A stretch of DNA of 64,000 nucleotides. Source: Cocos nucifera. Lineage: Eukaryota > Streptophyta > Magnoliopsida > Arecales > Arecaceae. Shown one piece after another: positions 45,906-57,821 of this stretch. Numbering within the stretch: position 1 is the first letter of the stretch; each line of letters opens with the position of its first letter. The notes below the pieces were generated by a model, which worked only from the letters and a program-made list of their open reading frames with translations, ran no database searches and was not told the DNA's origin. The stretch spans positions 62,001-126,000 of the forward strand of contig QRFJ01001033.1 of assembly GCA_006176705.1 (NCBI GenBank), written 5' to 3'. The position numbers and the translations under genes were made by a program.

Positions 45906-47498
45906 TGATAAGTATCATAAATTCATCAATAAAAATATTAATTTATCAATTAATTTATATTAATTTTTAAAAATTAATGATCAATTTATATATATTTTTA
46001 AAAAATTAATATTTTTATTAATTAAAAAATTAATTAAAAATAATAAAATAAAAAAATAAAATTTTATTATCAATGAAAAGAGCTTATTTTATTGATCACA
46101 ATGAAATAAGTTTCGAGTAAAATAGAGAAGATATAAATTTTTAAAGAAATAAAATAAATAAAAATTAAATAAAAAATAACATACGGCTCAATCGGCTTAA
46201 GCTGTCGTGCCATATCAACCGACGCATCCAAACGTACCGAGCCAAGCTGAAAAAGCTAGTGTGCTAAGCCAGCCATACTAGCCGACTCAATCACGGAAGC
46301 CGTTAGTCGATCCACGATCCAGGCATGGACTACCAACTCAGCAGAAATCGATGAATCATGGAGCAACATGTGGTGGATCTAGACCCTTAAAGGATTCATA
46401 GAAAATCTATTACGGCTCATAGAGCATTTTAGACTTTTCACTCAGCGATAGGAGGTGCTGATTCATTGCGGTGTACGGTGCAGCCGGTCCACGCGGTCCA
46501 TGGAAACAATAATTGCGCGATCGTGTGGCTGTTAAGATCGGACGGTGGAGAAAATTTTCTACTTCAGGCTTCACATGGATCGCCATCCAATGGTAGCACT
46601 CGATCCAGGGGATGATCCGACGATAGAGAGAGCATCCGGTGGTGATCAGGACTCCCAACGCACGATCAGCAGTTAGATTTTATCCATCAACGTGCAATCA
46701 ATGGTCAGAATTTAATCCGACCTAATCTGGGTCGATACACATTTGTTTTTGGCATTTTTTAGACCCTTTGATCCATATCTGACAGCCAGATTTCATCCAG
46801 AGAAATAGAATTCATCCAGGATTCTTTTTTAATCCGATTTTCACTCAGATTTCTTCATATTTTGACAATCAAAGACCTCCTTAGTCCCATATTGCCTTCA
46901 AAAAAAGTCTCCAGTCCTCCTAACTCTATAAATAAGACCCTAGCCTTCCAAAATTGAGAATCTTCGATCAAGGTGAAGCTTTGGTATAGGGTGAAACTAG
47001 GCTTTAGATTAGAGGCTACTTCAAAGCAACAGGTATCGAGAAGAAGAGCTAGGCTTCTACACCATCTTTTTGCCAATGCCGATCCAAGATCAGAGATTAG
47101 CCTATTTTATTTTTTTATGTATTTAAATTATGAACTTTTTAATTAATACAATATTTATTTTCATATTCTTTAATTTCATGCTCTTTATTTTTATTGTAAT
47201 TTAATTTCTATACTTTAATTATTGCTTTTTATTTTATTTCAAGTAGATGCTAAGATCTAACTAGTAGATCTTAGTACCAAGTTTAAATTTTTTCATCTTT
47301 TAATTTTTTAACTTCACTTTTGATTTCAAAACTCTTTTTTTTTCTTTTTTTTTTTAAAATTAAAGATTTCAAAATTAAATACTACCTTTTCTATGGATTC
47401 GACCCGACTCACTGCTATCTATGTATTTTTAATTATTTTAAGAAGTCGGATTAAACTGATAAACACGATATTTTAACGACAACATAGCATTGTTATCA
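45906..47498 (+). repeat. Athila 3' LTR
   Basis: TGATAAGTATCATAAATTC... to ...GCATTGTTATCA, 1593 bp. It pairs with 25068-26436 but keeps the block with the TATA box (46927-46934). The target duplication TATCC follows at 47499. It differs from the 5' LTR by many substitutions and several small indels. Confidence 0.9.
46927..46934 (+). promoter_or_regulatory. TATA box of the Athila LTR (3' copy only)
   Basis: TATAAATA followed by AGACCCTAGCC. The corresponding block is deleted from the 5' LTR, so only this copy keeps it, and it would fire outward into the flanking solo LTR. Confidence 0.65.
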
Positions 47499-48532
47499 TA
47501 TCCTCTCTAAAAAATTAAAACTTTAAATAGAAATAAAGAAATCGGTGTCCTTGTTGTTTTGGAAAAGAATAATCTAAAGAGAGGTAGCTAGATGTCAATT
47601 CAATAAGAATCCACACAATTTCTAGCTTAACAAGTGTTGTTTAGATGAATTTCCAACCATTTATTTATTTTTTCAAGCTGCTCTATCATCTCATGAAAAA
47701 TGATTTAAAAATTTCAACTTAAAACCCTCTCTATTGAAACCTACTCCCAGAATTTTTTGGGATTAGGGTCGACACCTTAGAGAAAAGGATCGATATCCCA
47801 ACACAGGTCAGCCCCTAGATCAGTCCCTTCCTCAAAATAGGTCATCCCTCAGGTCATCCCATAGGTTGACCCCTTAAGAAAAGTGTCAACACCTTACCAA
47901 AATAGGTTGACCCTAAGGTGTACTGCCATAAATCTTTTCAAAACTTTTTCTATATTTTTTTGAGATAGTGTCGACACCTCTTGGAAAAGTATTGACCCCT
48001 TCTCCTGTGTTTCAAAAATTTCAGTTTCATACTCTACTCACAGCTTTACTCAATACTCTGCTTATTTATATATTTTTTTAAGTTAATATCTCCATTAACT
48101 TTAAAATATAAATATAAATAAGAAATATCAATCTATTTAATATTAATAAAAATATCAAAAAAATCAAAATTTTTAAGAATTACATATCAAAACTTGGGTT
48201 CTCGTTTAAATTTTCCAAAATCTAAAACTTTTAGAACTTTCTTTCCTCAGAGCAAATGGATTAAAGGATCTTAAAATTCACTAAAATTTATCTTATGACT
48301 CACCAACACCTAAGGATAATTACTGCCAATTTTAATCTCAAGAAAATCCATATTTTATATAGCTCTTTAGATAGATGCTACTTTCAAACTTAGAAAATTT
48401 TCAGAACTCACAATGACAGATAGTCATAATTTATGCTCAAATAGCTTAAATATACCATAAATGAATTACTATGCCACACATACCTAAACACAAATCTTTT
48501 AATCTATTATTTTATTAGTCCAAAATGTTATA
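47499..48532 (+). repeat. Solo LTR (gypsy-like), right part
   Basis: It continues the sequence interrupted at 25067; TATCC at 47499-47503 is the Athila target duplication. It contains several variants of gtcgacacct(t/c) with agg(t/a)tc(g/a)accc between 47765 and 47990. It ends CAAAATGTTATA at 48532, inverted relative to the start at 23178. No coding sequence. Confidence 0.65.
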
Positions 48533-48537
48533 GTTGA

Positions 48538-50210
48538 TTAATAATTCAGAATCGTTTTAGAGTCCAACACTCAATACGATTGATGTTTGACCTAGTGCAA
48601 GTATTACAAAAGGATCGATTAGCAATCAAATTACTAATTGGCTTAATTTAATTAAGCAATTAGACTAAGATCAAGTCTAATTGATTGTGATTCAATTAGA
48701 TTTAGTTTGGGCTTGATTGGATCAAGTTCAATTAGTTTATTGGATAAGCTAATTGTAAGGAAGAATAATTCCAAGTTGAGCTAGGACTTGAGTGTACCTA
48801 ATTTTTAATTTGATTAAAAAATTAAATTAAATTTAATAGAATTTCTAATTGGATTAGGAATATCATAAATTAAGTTGCATCAAGATCTATTTTAATTGCT
48901 AAAGATTTGGTTTGACTAGTCAAAGCAGGAAGTCCTAGTTAGACTAGGACTCCTCCTTTGCACCATCTTCCCTTTCTTCACACCCTTCCCATGGATTTTT
49001 TTTATAGAAAACCTAATTTCTAGAAAGGTTCCATGCCCATCCTTGCCCCCATATCCCTCTTAGATGGTTTGTGGTTTTGGATTTAATCAAAACTAAGAAG
49101 TAGTAATGATCTAGACTCTATTTGATAGAGTTTGGACAAACCTAAAACTCTAATCCATTATCATGCCAATTAACCTTCTTTTTTTCTAAAATTTTTATGG
49201 AAGAAAGAGGATTTAATTGTACACCAAATATCTAGAATCCATGTCAAAAGAGTTTGAGAAGGCATCCAAGAGTTGGGCGCCCCAATCCTTGTCCTATTTG
49301 GACTCTCTATCTAGGTATTTGACCTAGATAGGGACTCTTCTCTAACTCTCTATTTAAAAAAAGTTAATCCATGAAATTAAGTTTGAGGAGGCATCCAACT
49401 ATTGGGTGCCCTAATTTTTGTCCTATTTGGACTCTCTATTTAGGTATTTGACCTAAACAGGGACTCTTCTCTAACTCTCTATTTAAAAAGAGTTAACCCA
49501 TAAAATTTTGAGAGGTTTTAGATCCAAGAGAGAGGGCTTGGCATGGAGACCTTAGGCATATCAGGGTTGAGGGCATGGGATTTTGTAAAGGCATAAATTA
49601 TTGTGTCTAGGTGAGAGAAAAGGGCCTAGAGAAGAAGGATCTTCTCTAGGATTTTTGTTTAAGATTTTCTTTCACTAATTTTTAAGAGAAGAACATGGGA
49701 AGAAGGTTTCTTCCAGATCCTTCCTTCTCCTTCTTTGATCCTTGAAGAGTTCAAGTCAATTGAAGAAGAAAATTTGACATCAATCATCAATAAAGGATCG
49801 GTGCAGTGCTAGCATACTATGCTGATTTTCATATTGCTAGACTTCAGATTGTGATCAGAGCTTCATATGGACTTCTCATAGAGGTCAGATATATGTATGA
49901 CTCGAAGCGACAACCTCAGCCTCAGATCAGCAAGTTGAGATCCTAACTTGCAAAAGATAAGAGAGATTCGATTGTTTTCTCCCACTAGATTAGATCTAGT
50001 TTTCCTATTTGATGTTGATAAGATTAACATCATAGTTTTGTATTTTATTTAATTTTTAGATTTATATACATACTTTGATCATATCATTAGATCTTAGATT
50101 TAGAGTTTATTTACATATTTTATAGATTAATTGGATTAATCTGTAACTTTTGCTATTCTGATTTTAAAAAGTTTCAAAATACATGCTAGAAATCCTAGAT
50201 TTTTTCTTCA
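48538..50210 (+). repeat. Family B 5' LTR, second part
   Basis: It aligns with the 3' LTR from about 56600 on. Shared landmarks are gatgtttgacctagt (48582 and 56640), gtttgactagtcaaagca (48911 and 56979) and atatcagggttgaga/g (49557 and 57497). It ends TTTTTTCTTCA just before the primer-binding site. It contains a 128-bp tandem duplication (49253-49508) that is single-copy in the 3' LTR. Confidence 0.85.
49253..49508. repeat. 128-bp tandem duplication inside the family B 5' LTR
   Basis: Copies start GTTTGAGAAGGCATCCAA (49253) and GTTTGAGGAGGCATCCAA (49381). Each contains TTGTCCTATTTGGACTCTC and ends near AAAGAGTTAACCCATAAAAT. The 3' LTR has one copy (57320-57450). Confidence 0.85.
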
Positions 50211-50212
50211 AT

Positions 50213-50225
50213 TGGTATCAGAGCC
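50213..50225 (+). other. Family B primer-binding site
   Basis: TGGTATCAGAGCC, complementary to initiator methionine tRNA, two bases after the LTR end. Confidence 0.9.
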
Positions 50226-51704
50226 TAGGTCCTTGTCATATAATTTTTATATATTTTAGATCTATTATTTAAATTAGATTTAAATTATAATTTGATAATT
50301 AAATCTAAAAGTAAAAATTTCATATCGCATGGATTGATCTTATAAGGTTGTCCTACTGTAAGGTTTATCCCTTATAGTGGAGAGGTTGTTCTAGTACGTA
50401 TTGATCTAAAATCCTAATTATAAAATTTTAGATTAGATCTAAAAAATTTTATAATTTAATTGAAAGTATTTCAATCTAATTTTTATGATTATAAATATGT
50501 TAGATCTAATCTAAGATGATTTATGATTGTTTAAAACTAAAATTATTTCAATTAGATGTACATGATCATGAATATATTTAGATTATATTTAAAGTAGATT
50601 CATATTTATGTTATTTATTATTTTTATATTAATTATGAATCAAATATACAACTTAGTTGATAGAATCATGTTTTAAAAGTATTTTATAAATATAAAAATT
50701 ATTTTTAAAATATCGAACCCCAATTCTTAGCTCAAAACTTAATTAAGAATTAAGAATTATTTTATTTAAGATCTAGGATTATGAATTGAAGATCCTAAAA
50801 CACAAATTATAACATTTGGGTTAATGGATTAGAGTGAATTAGGTCCATTAATTGGGTTAGACCTAAGGTTAGATTAAAAAATGGACTTAATTAGAGAATT
50901 AACTAAATCTAATCAATAGTTATCTTAGATTAGCTCAAGGTCTCTATAGATCAATTACAATAGTTGTAGTTGGTCAAGTCTATATCTTTAACGAGAATCA
51001 AATGGACTTGATTCTTGGCTAAGCAGTCTAGCCCGAACTGTTAAGTTAATCCAATCAAAACTAATTAATCAGTTGGTGTCTAAGATAAGTCTGGCAGCTT
51101 CTACTGGTGGTCTTTAATTGGGAGCTACTCACACTGATTCGATCTTTGATGAGTTAATGACATATCCCTCCCACCATCTCACTTACTTGGCCTTCTCGGT
51201 GAAGTTATATTTTGATTAGATCACTTGACAATTCAAGCTAACCCATGTTCGTTAGGTAAATTAGTGTGATCGATTTAGATGCTCCTAAACTAGCCTATCT
51301 AATGGTCTTCCTTAATCTGACTTGGTAAAGTCAGTAGGAGGATCATGATTAATTGGATCATCTGACTCACTTCTCTTAAAACATGTTAACCAAATTCTCT
51401 AAAGTTATTAGATCCTTAAAAATAAAATAGTTATGGTGATGTACATGGGTTATTAAAAATTATTTAGAGAAATAATTGGTTATGAATCTACCTTTAGATG
51501 TACATGGGTTGACCGACCAAAGTCAGGCTTGTGTGCAGTCTATGTGGATTCTAGTACCCACTAAGAAATTAAAAAAATTTCTTGAATTGGAGGTAGAGAC
51601 TACCAATTCGAATAAAATAGTGAGAGAATCTTTTGATTAAAGTCTAAATCTTTAGATTTAATAAATCATTTACTAATTAGGTCTGAATTTTCCTTGGAGC
51701 AGTT
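50226..51704. other. Family B leader
   Basis: About 1.5 kb, AT-rich, non-coding. The text at 51060-51200 (cagttggtgtctaagataag, then cttctactggtggtctttaa, then tcccaccatctcacttactt) is a diverged counterpart, in opposite orientation, of the family A leader near 40500-40620. This agrees with the two families being related. Confidence 0.55.
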
Positions 51705-54700
51705 ATGGCCACTATCCTATTGCTCCGGTCATTATTGGATAATGATAAGTTGGTGGAACCAACTTCAGTAGCTAGCATCAAAAGTTGAAGATTGTTCTTG
51801 AGCATGAACGGATATTATACATTCTGATAGATCCGGCACCTAAGGAGCCAGCTCAGAATGCACGTGGCATGGTCAAAGACACTTATCAGAAGTGGCTCAA
51901 TAATCAAACTATGGTGCATTGCATCATGCTAGCGGCTATGAGCGATAAGTTTAGTTGTAGGTTCGATTCAGCTCAGCTAGAAGACATGCTTCAAGTATTG
52001 ACGAGTCTTTTGGCACTTCCGATGACGTTGAGAGGCATAAGACTAGTTGTGCCATCTTCAATGCTAGGATGTGGGATGGAGCTTCGGTCACTGATCATGT
52101 ATTGTACATGATCGAGTTGATTAAGCATTTAAGCAAGCTCGGCTTTTCCTTGCATGAGTAGCTAGAAAAAGATGCTATTCTGAACTCACTATCCAAGTCT
52201 TATCTCCCTTTTCTTACTCATTATAGAAAAACAAAGCCTGAAGTCAATTACTATAAGTTGCTTGGATTACTTCTGAACTTTGAGAAGGATCACCAACTGC
52301 ACAAAAAGTCTGTGAACCTGGTGGGAGGATCTTCTTCTGATTCTTGATCCTTTAAGAAAGGAAAGAAGAATAAGAAGAAGAAATCCAAGAAGGTACAAGT
52401 TTAGGTTGGGACATCAGTATAAGGTTAGACCAAGAAAACTAAGTCTGACAAGAGCAAGTGGAGTGCTTCTTCTATAAGAAGCAGAAGCATTGGAAGAGAA
52501 ACTGTCCTCAATACATTGCCTCTCTGGATCCAAACAAATCAAAAAAGAAATAAATTATTGCTAGGCAAGGTACTTATATGATAACTTCTTGCAATTTTTT
52601 TATTTGTGATATTACTGATTGGGTATTGAAAATTGGAAGTCCTTACCATATTTATAATTCATTATAGGGGTTGCAGATCAGTAGGAGATTTGGGCAAGAT
52701 GAAAGATTCCTAAGCATTGAAGATGAAAGACCAGTTCTAGTATTAGGAATCTTAAATCTTGTATTTGAGTCTCATTCTATTATTCTTAGTGATTATATTA
52801 TTGTCCTAGTTTTTTTTTAATATCATTTTTATAGGCCTTTTGGTCAAAAATAATTATAAACTTTTAATAAAAAAGAATTTTGTGATGTTATTTTGAATGG
52901 TATTACAATATTTTTTGGATATTTGAGCAATGATATCTATAAAATATCATAACTTGTTAATGTAGTCTACTCCACAAGCAAGCATCCTAGACTAGATAAT
53001 GTGTCTGATATCTACTTATGGCACTATAGGCTAGGTCACATCAACAAGAATAGGATAAACAGGTTGACTCAAAAGAAAATTCTCAAAGTCGGTGATTGTA
53101 AATCATTTTCAACCTATGAGTCCTGTCTTCTTGGAAAAATGACTAAGTCATCTTTTACTAGAAAAGGTGAGAGAGCCACTGAGCTCTTAGGTCTAGTACA
53201 TACTGATGTATATGGATCTATAAGCATAAGTGCTAAAGATGGATATTTTTACTTCATCATATTCACAAATGACCTATCTAGGTATGGATATGTCTATCTG
53301 ATGAAATACAAGTCGGATTCATTTGAAATATTCAAATGATTTCAAAATGAAGTAGAAAAATAAACTAGAAAGAGTGTTAAAACTCTTCGATCTGATTGAG
53401 GAGGTGAATACATTTTCGATGAGTTTCTCACATATCTAGGAGAGAATGGGTTTCTCTTCCAATGGACTCCTCTAGGAACACCACAGCATAATGGTATATC
53501 TAAAAGGAGAAATCAAACTCTGTTAGACATGATCTGATCCATGATGGATTTTGCCAGCTTGCCGATATCCTTCTAGGTATAAGCACTCGAATCAGCTGTT
53601 ATCTTCTAAATAGGATTTTGAGTAAGTCTGTAGTTAAAAATGCATATGAGATATGAATAGGGCGTAAGCTAGTACTCTCACATGTTAGGGTCGGGGGATG
53701 CTTGGCTTATGTCAAATGTTTAATGACAGATAAACTTGGACCTAGGTTTGACAAGCATACATTCATAGGATATCCAAAAGAAATCAAAGGATATTACTTC
53801 TACCATGTTGATGAACAAAAGATATTTGTCAGTATTAAAACAGTCTTTTTAGAAAAAAAGTTTTTTGATGAAGGAACTGTTGCCTCTAAGATTGAACTTG
53901 AAGAAGTTCAATAGGTAGAAAAGCCAACGTAGTTAGCTGAACCTGAACCAGATTTGATTAGATCAAACTTGGAGCCCAATGTACTTGCACCATTAAGGCG
54001 ATCTGATAGAGTACCACATTAGCCAAATAGATACTATGATTTTTTGGTCTGAGATGGTAATCCTATCGAACTCAATGATAACGATGAGGATCCGATCATC
54101 TACATGGATGCGATGCAGAGATCTGATTTTAAGAAATAGCTTGAGGCCGTAAAATTCGCGATGGAGTCCATCAAGGTCAATGATGTGTGGATATTGGTTG
54201 ACCCAGCTAAAGAGGTTAAATCCATTGATTGTAAATGGGTCCTTAAAAGAAAGAGGGGCACAGACAAAAAGGTGGAGTCTTATAAAACCTATCTGGTTGC
54301 CAAAGGGTATCATCAATGTTATGGTATTAACTATGATGAGATGTTCTCTCTTGTGGCAATGTTCAAATCCATTCAGATTATGCTTACGATAGTTGCCTAT
54401 CTAGACCATGAGATCTGATAGATAGATGTGAAGACAACTTTCTTTAATGAAGAGTTGACCGAAGAGATGTATATGATACAACCTGAAGGGTTCACATCTA
54501 CAGACGAGTCCAAGATATGCAAGCTTTAGAGATCTATTTACGGATTGAAGTAGGCATCTCGAAGTTGGAACATGTGTTTTGATAAGATGATCAAAACATA
54601 TGGTTTCGTTAAGAATAAAAAAGAGCCCTACATATATAAGTAGGCAACTAGTTTGGTAGTTGTATTTCTTATCATGTACGTGGATAACATTCTCTTAATC

Positions 54701-55652
54701 AGGAATGACGTTCCCACACTACAAGGATTAAAGTCTGGTTGTCACCGCAGTTCTCCAGGAAGGACTTGGGAGAAGCATCCTACATCCTAGGAATGAAGAT
54801 CTATAGGAATAGATCTAAAAGGATGCTTGGGTTATCCCAGTCCACATACATAGATACTGTGCTGAAAAGGTTCAGCATGAAGAATTCTAAGAAAGACTAT
54901 TTTCTGATAGGCCATGAAATTACTCTCTCTGAAAAGGATTGTTTGACAACTCCTGAAGAGAGAGAGCATATGAGTAGAATCCTATATGCTTCGATAGTGG
55001 GATCTATCATGTATGTCATGACATGTATGAGATCAGATATAGCATACTCACTAGAAGTAGTGAGTAGATACTAATCTGATCTAGAGGAGAAGTAGTGAAA
55101 ATCATCCTTAAGTATTTAAGAAATACTAAGGACTAGTGGCTGATCTATGGTGAGTTAGATGTGAAATTTATGAGATTTACAGACTCTAGCTTTCAATCTG
55201 ACTATGATGATAATAAGAGTGTGTCAGATTATATTTTTATCCTAAATGATGGAGCCATCTACTGGAAGAGTTCTAAGTAGCACACTATGGCAAACTTACT
55301 ATGCGAGGTGGAGTACATCGCAGCATCCGATGCTGTAAAGAAAGCTATGTAGCTAAGAAAGTTCATCACTGAGCTTGGAGTAGCACCCTCCATGGATGGT
55401 CCAGTCTTGCTCTATTATGATAAAACTAGAGCAATTGCTTAGGTGAAGAAACCAAAGGCACACCAGCGGATGAAGCACATACTGCATCATTACCATCTGA
55501 TCTAAAAGATCATGGATCGAGATGACATCGACCTTTAGAAGATCAACGGAAGGGAGAACCTAGCCCACCTACTCACTAAAGCCTTGGCGGTAAAGGAGTT
55601 TGACAACCATAAGTCGAAGATGGGTATTAAATACTCTATCGAATGGCTTTAG
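51705..55652 (+). pseudogene. Family B copia gag-pol, heavily mutated
   Basis: From ATG 51705 (MATILLLRSLLDNDKLVEPT), gag text shifts frame to 51785-52111. A zinc knuckle remnant (FYKKQKHWKRNCPQY, first Cys changed) lies near 52465. Protease is poor (WVLKIGSPYHIYN, with Ile-Gly where Asp-Ser is expected). Integrase: HYRLGHINKNRINRLTQ, YESCLLGKMTKSSF, VHTDVYGSISISAKDG, then TLRSD followed by a stop near 53399. RT: IKVNDVWILVDPAKEV, CKWVLKRKRGTDKKVESYK (54161-54418), then MYVDNILLIRND near 54680, where the catalytic YVDD is changed to YVDN. RNase H text runs to 55652. There are more than ten stops. Confidence 0.85.
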
Positions 55653-55664
55653 AACAAGAGAAGT

Positions 55665-57821
55665 TGTTGAAAAATATGTCCCAAAGTCAATCGTTAACTT
55701 GTTGATGGTTATGCTAACCTATAAATGTAAATGATTTATTATTGAATAAAATATTTATTTTGATATTTTTCATCACATGTCTACATCTTCTAATGAACTC
55801 CTATGTTGTGATGAAGTTCTTAGGACTATTTAGATTCAATAAAGAAAGGATTTATCGATTAGTCCTTAAAATTATTCGCGACCAAATGATATATTGTAAA
55901 TCAGGATGACAATGTTTATCGAGTGTAGGTCATTGTATACCATATGGATTGATTGTCCTCTTAACCAAGGAGTATGGAGATACTAGTATTTCATATAGGT
56001 GAGATATAGGGATACATCATCACTAAATGTGACTAACTTCAGAGCATTTTGCTGTCAATAATTACTTTGATGGGATATGGGTATAAGTATCCCTTGGACC
56101 TAAGATCACCATGGTGGCTTGCAAGTAACTCATGATGCTTTGATGCCAAACTATCTGAATTTTTAATTCAATGATGGAAGATTTTTGGGCATAGTCAAAT
56201 ACTTGTAAAGTCGGTGAGTGATCAAGATGGGATTGACCACTCTAAGAGTTTGGAGATAATGCATCACTATATTTTAATTTAGCAAAATCTTGACCGGGGT
56301 AATCCATAAGATGGATTTGATAGTTTGAAATACAATATGGATAACTTATTTAGGATTAACAGTTAAACTTTGAGTCATCCCATGAGCATTTGTGGTCAAA
56401 GGGATGAATTATACGAAAACCATATCTACATGGATTCTAAGAGTGTTGCTTTATATATTCGACTTATCCGACCATCGGGTACCATTGCTAGATAGTCACT
56501 TTGATTCGTATAAAAATTTATTTCTATGCTTTTAGCTTAGGTTCAAACTGATGGGGTCACACACATTAAAGGTCTCAATCTGATCGAATGATTGATCAAC
56601 AATTAAAAATCATTTTAGAGTTAAACAATCAATACGCTTGATGTTTGACCTAGTATAAGTATTATAGGAGAATCGATTAGGATTCAGATTACTAATTGAC
56701 TCAATTTAATTGAATAATTGAGCTGAGATCAAATCTAATTGAATGTGATTCAATTAGATTTGGTTTGGGCTTGATTGGATCAAGTCCAACTAGTTTATTA
56801 GATAAGCCAATTGTAAGGAAGAATAATTTTCAGTTGAACTAGTACTTGAGTGCATCTAATTTCTAATTTAATTAAAAATTAAATTAAAATTAAATTAAAT
56901 TTAATAAAATTTTTAATTGGATTAGAAACACCATAAATTAGGTTGCATCAAGATCTATTTTAATTGATATAAAGATTTGGTTTGACTAGTCAAAGCAAGA
57001 AGTCTTAATTAAACTAGGACTCTTCCCTTGTGCCACCTTCCCTTTCTTCATGCTCTTTCCATGGATTTTTTCATGAAAAATCTGATTTCTAGAAAGGTTA
57101 TATGCCTATCCTTACCCCCATATCCCTCTTAGATAGTTTGTGGTTTTGGATTTGATCAAAACTAAGAAGTAGTGATGATCTAGACTCTATTTGATAGAGT
57201 TTGGACAAACCCAAAACTCTTATCCATGATGGTGCTAATTAATCTAATTTTTTTTTGAAATTTTTGTGAGAGAAAGAGGATTTAATTATGCACTAAATAT
57301 CTAGAATCCATGCTAAAAGAGTTTGAGGAGGCACCCAAGAGTTGGATGCCGTAATTCTTGTCCTATTTGGACTCTCTATCTAGGTATTTGACCTAGATAG
57401 GGACTCTTCTCTAACTCTTTATTTAAAGGAAGTTAACTGATGAAATTTTGAGAGGTTTTAGATCTAAGAGAGAGGGCTTGGGTGTGGAGACCTTGGGCAT
57501 ATCAGGGTTGAGAGTGTGAAATTTTGTAAAGGCATAAATTATTGTGCCTAGGTGAGAGTAAAGGGCAAGAAGGGTTCTCTAGGATTTTTGTTTTAGATTT
57601 TCTTCCACCAATTTTTGAGAGAAGAACATGAGAAGAAGGCTTCTTCCAAATCCTTCCTTCTCCTCCTCTGATCCTTGAAGAGTTCAAGTCAATTGAAGAA
57701 GAAGATTCAGCATCAACCATCGATGAAGGATCAGTGCAGTACTAGCACACTGTGCTGATTTTCGGATTGCTGGACTTCAGATCGTGATCAAGGCTTCGTG
57801 TGAACTTATAGAGGCCAGATG
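55665..57821 (+). repeat. Family B 3' LTR, truncated by an insertion
   Basis: It starts TGTTGAAAAATATGTCC after a purine-rich AACAAGAGAAGT. It runs 2157 bp until GAGGCCAGATG, where the minus-oriented family B element begins. The corresponding 5' LTR continues GAGGTCAGATATATG for another 320 bases, so the missing tail should lie beyond the window. Confidence 0.85.

Larger units (their letters stand above)
25068..47498 (+). mobile_element. Athila-type Ty3/gypsy element with nested insertions
   Basis: 5' LTR 25068-26436, primer-binding site 26443, gag, protease, RNase H, integrase and 3' LTR 45906-47498, all on the plus strand. Flanks TATCT (25063-25067) and TATCC (47499-47503) form a 5-bp target duplication with one mismatch. 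The gag style, the primer site TGGTGCCATTGTCGGG and the integrase C-terminus (LRSRWTRPFFVKVVFPYGA, then FKVNGQRLKPF) fit the Athila group. No env-like ORF is present. Two family A copia insertions (30254 onward, and 33792-43966) and the assembly gap lie inside; without them the element would be about 10 kb plus the missing RT. Confidence 0.88.
22249..57821 (+). mobile_element. Ty1/copia family B element, interrupted by later insertions
   Basis: 5' LTR in two pieces (22249-23177 and 48538-50210), primer-binding site at 50213, gag-pol at 51705-55652, 3' LTR from 55665 to an interruption at 57821. The first 5' LTR piece matches 55665-56590 and the second matches about 56600-57820, so the LTR continues across a 25-kb insertion. 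Stops and frameshifts are spread through the coding region, and the LTRs differ at roughly a tenth of positions, so this is the oldest well-resolved insertion on this side. It resembles the Angela/Tork-type copia group, without certainty. Confidence 0.85.
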
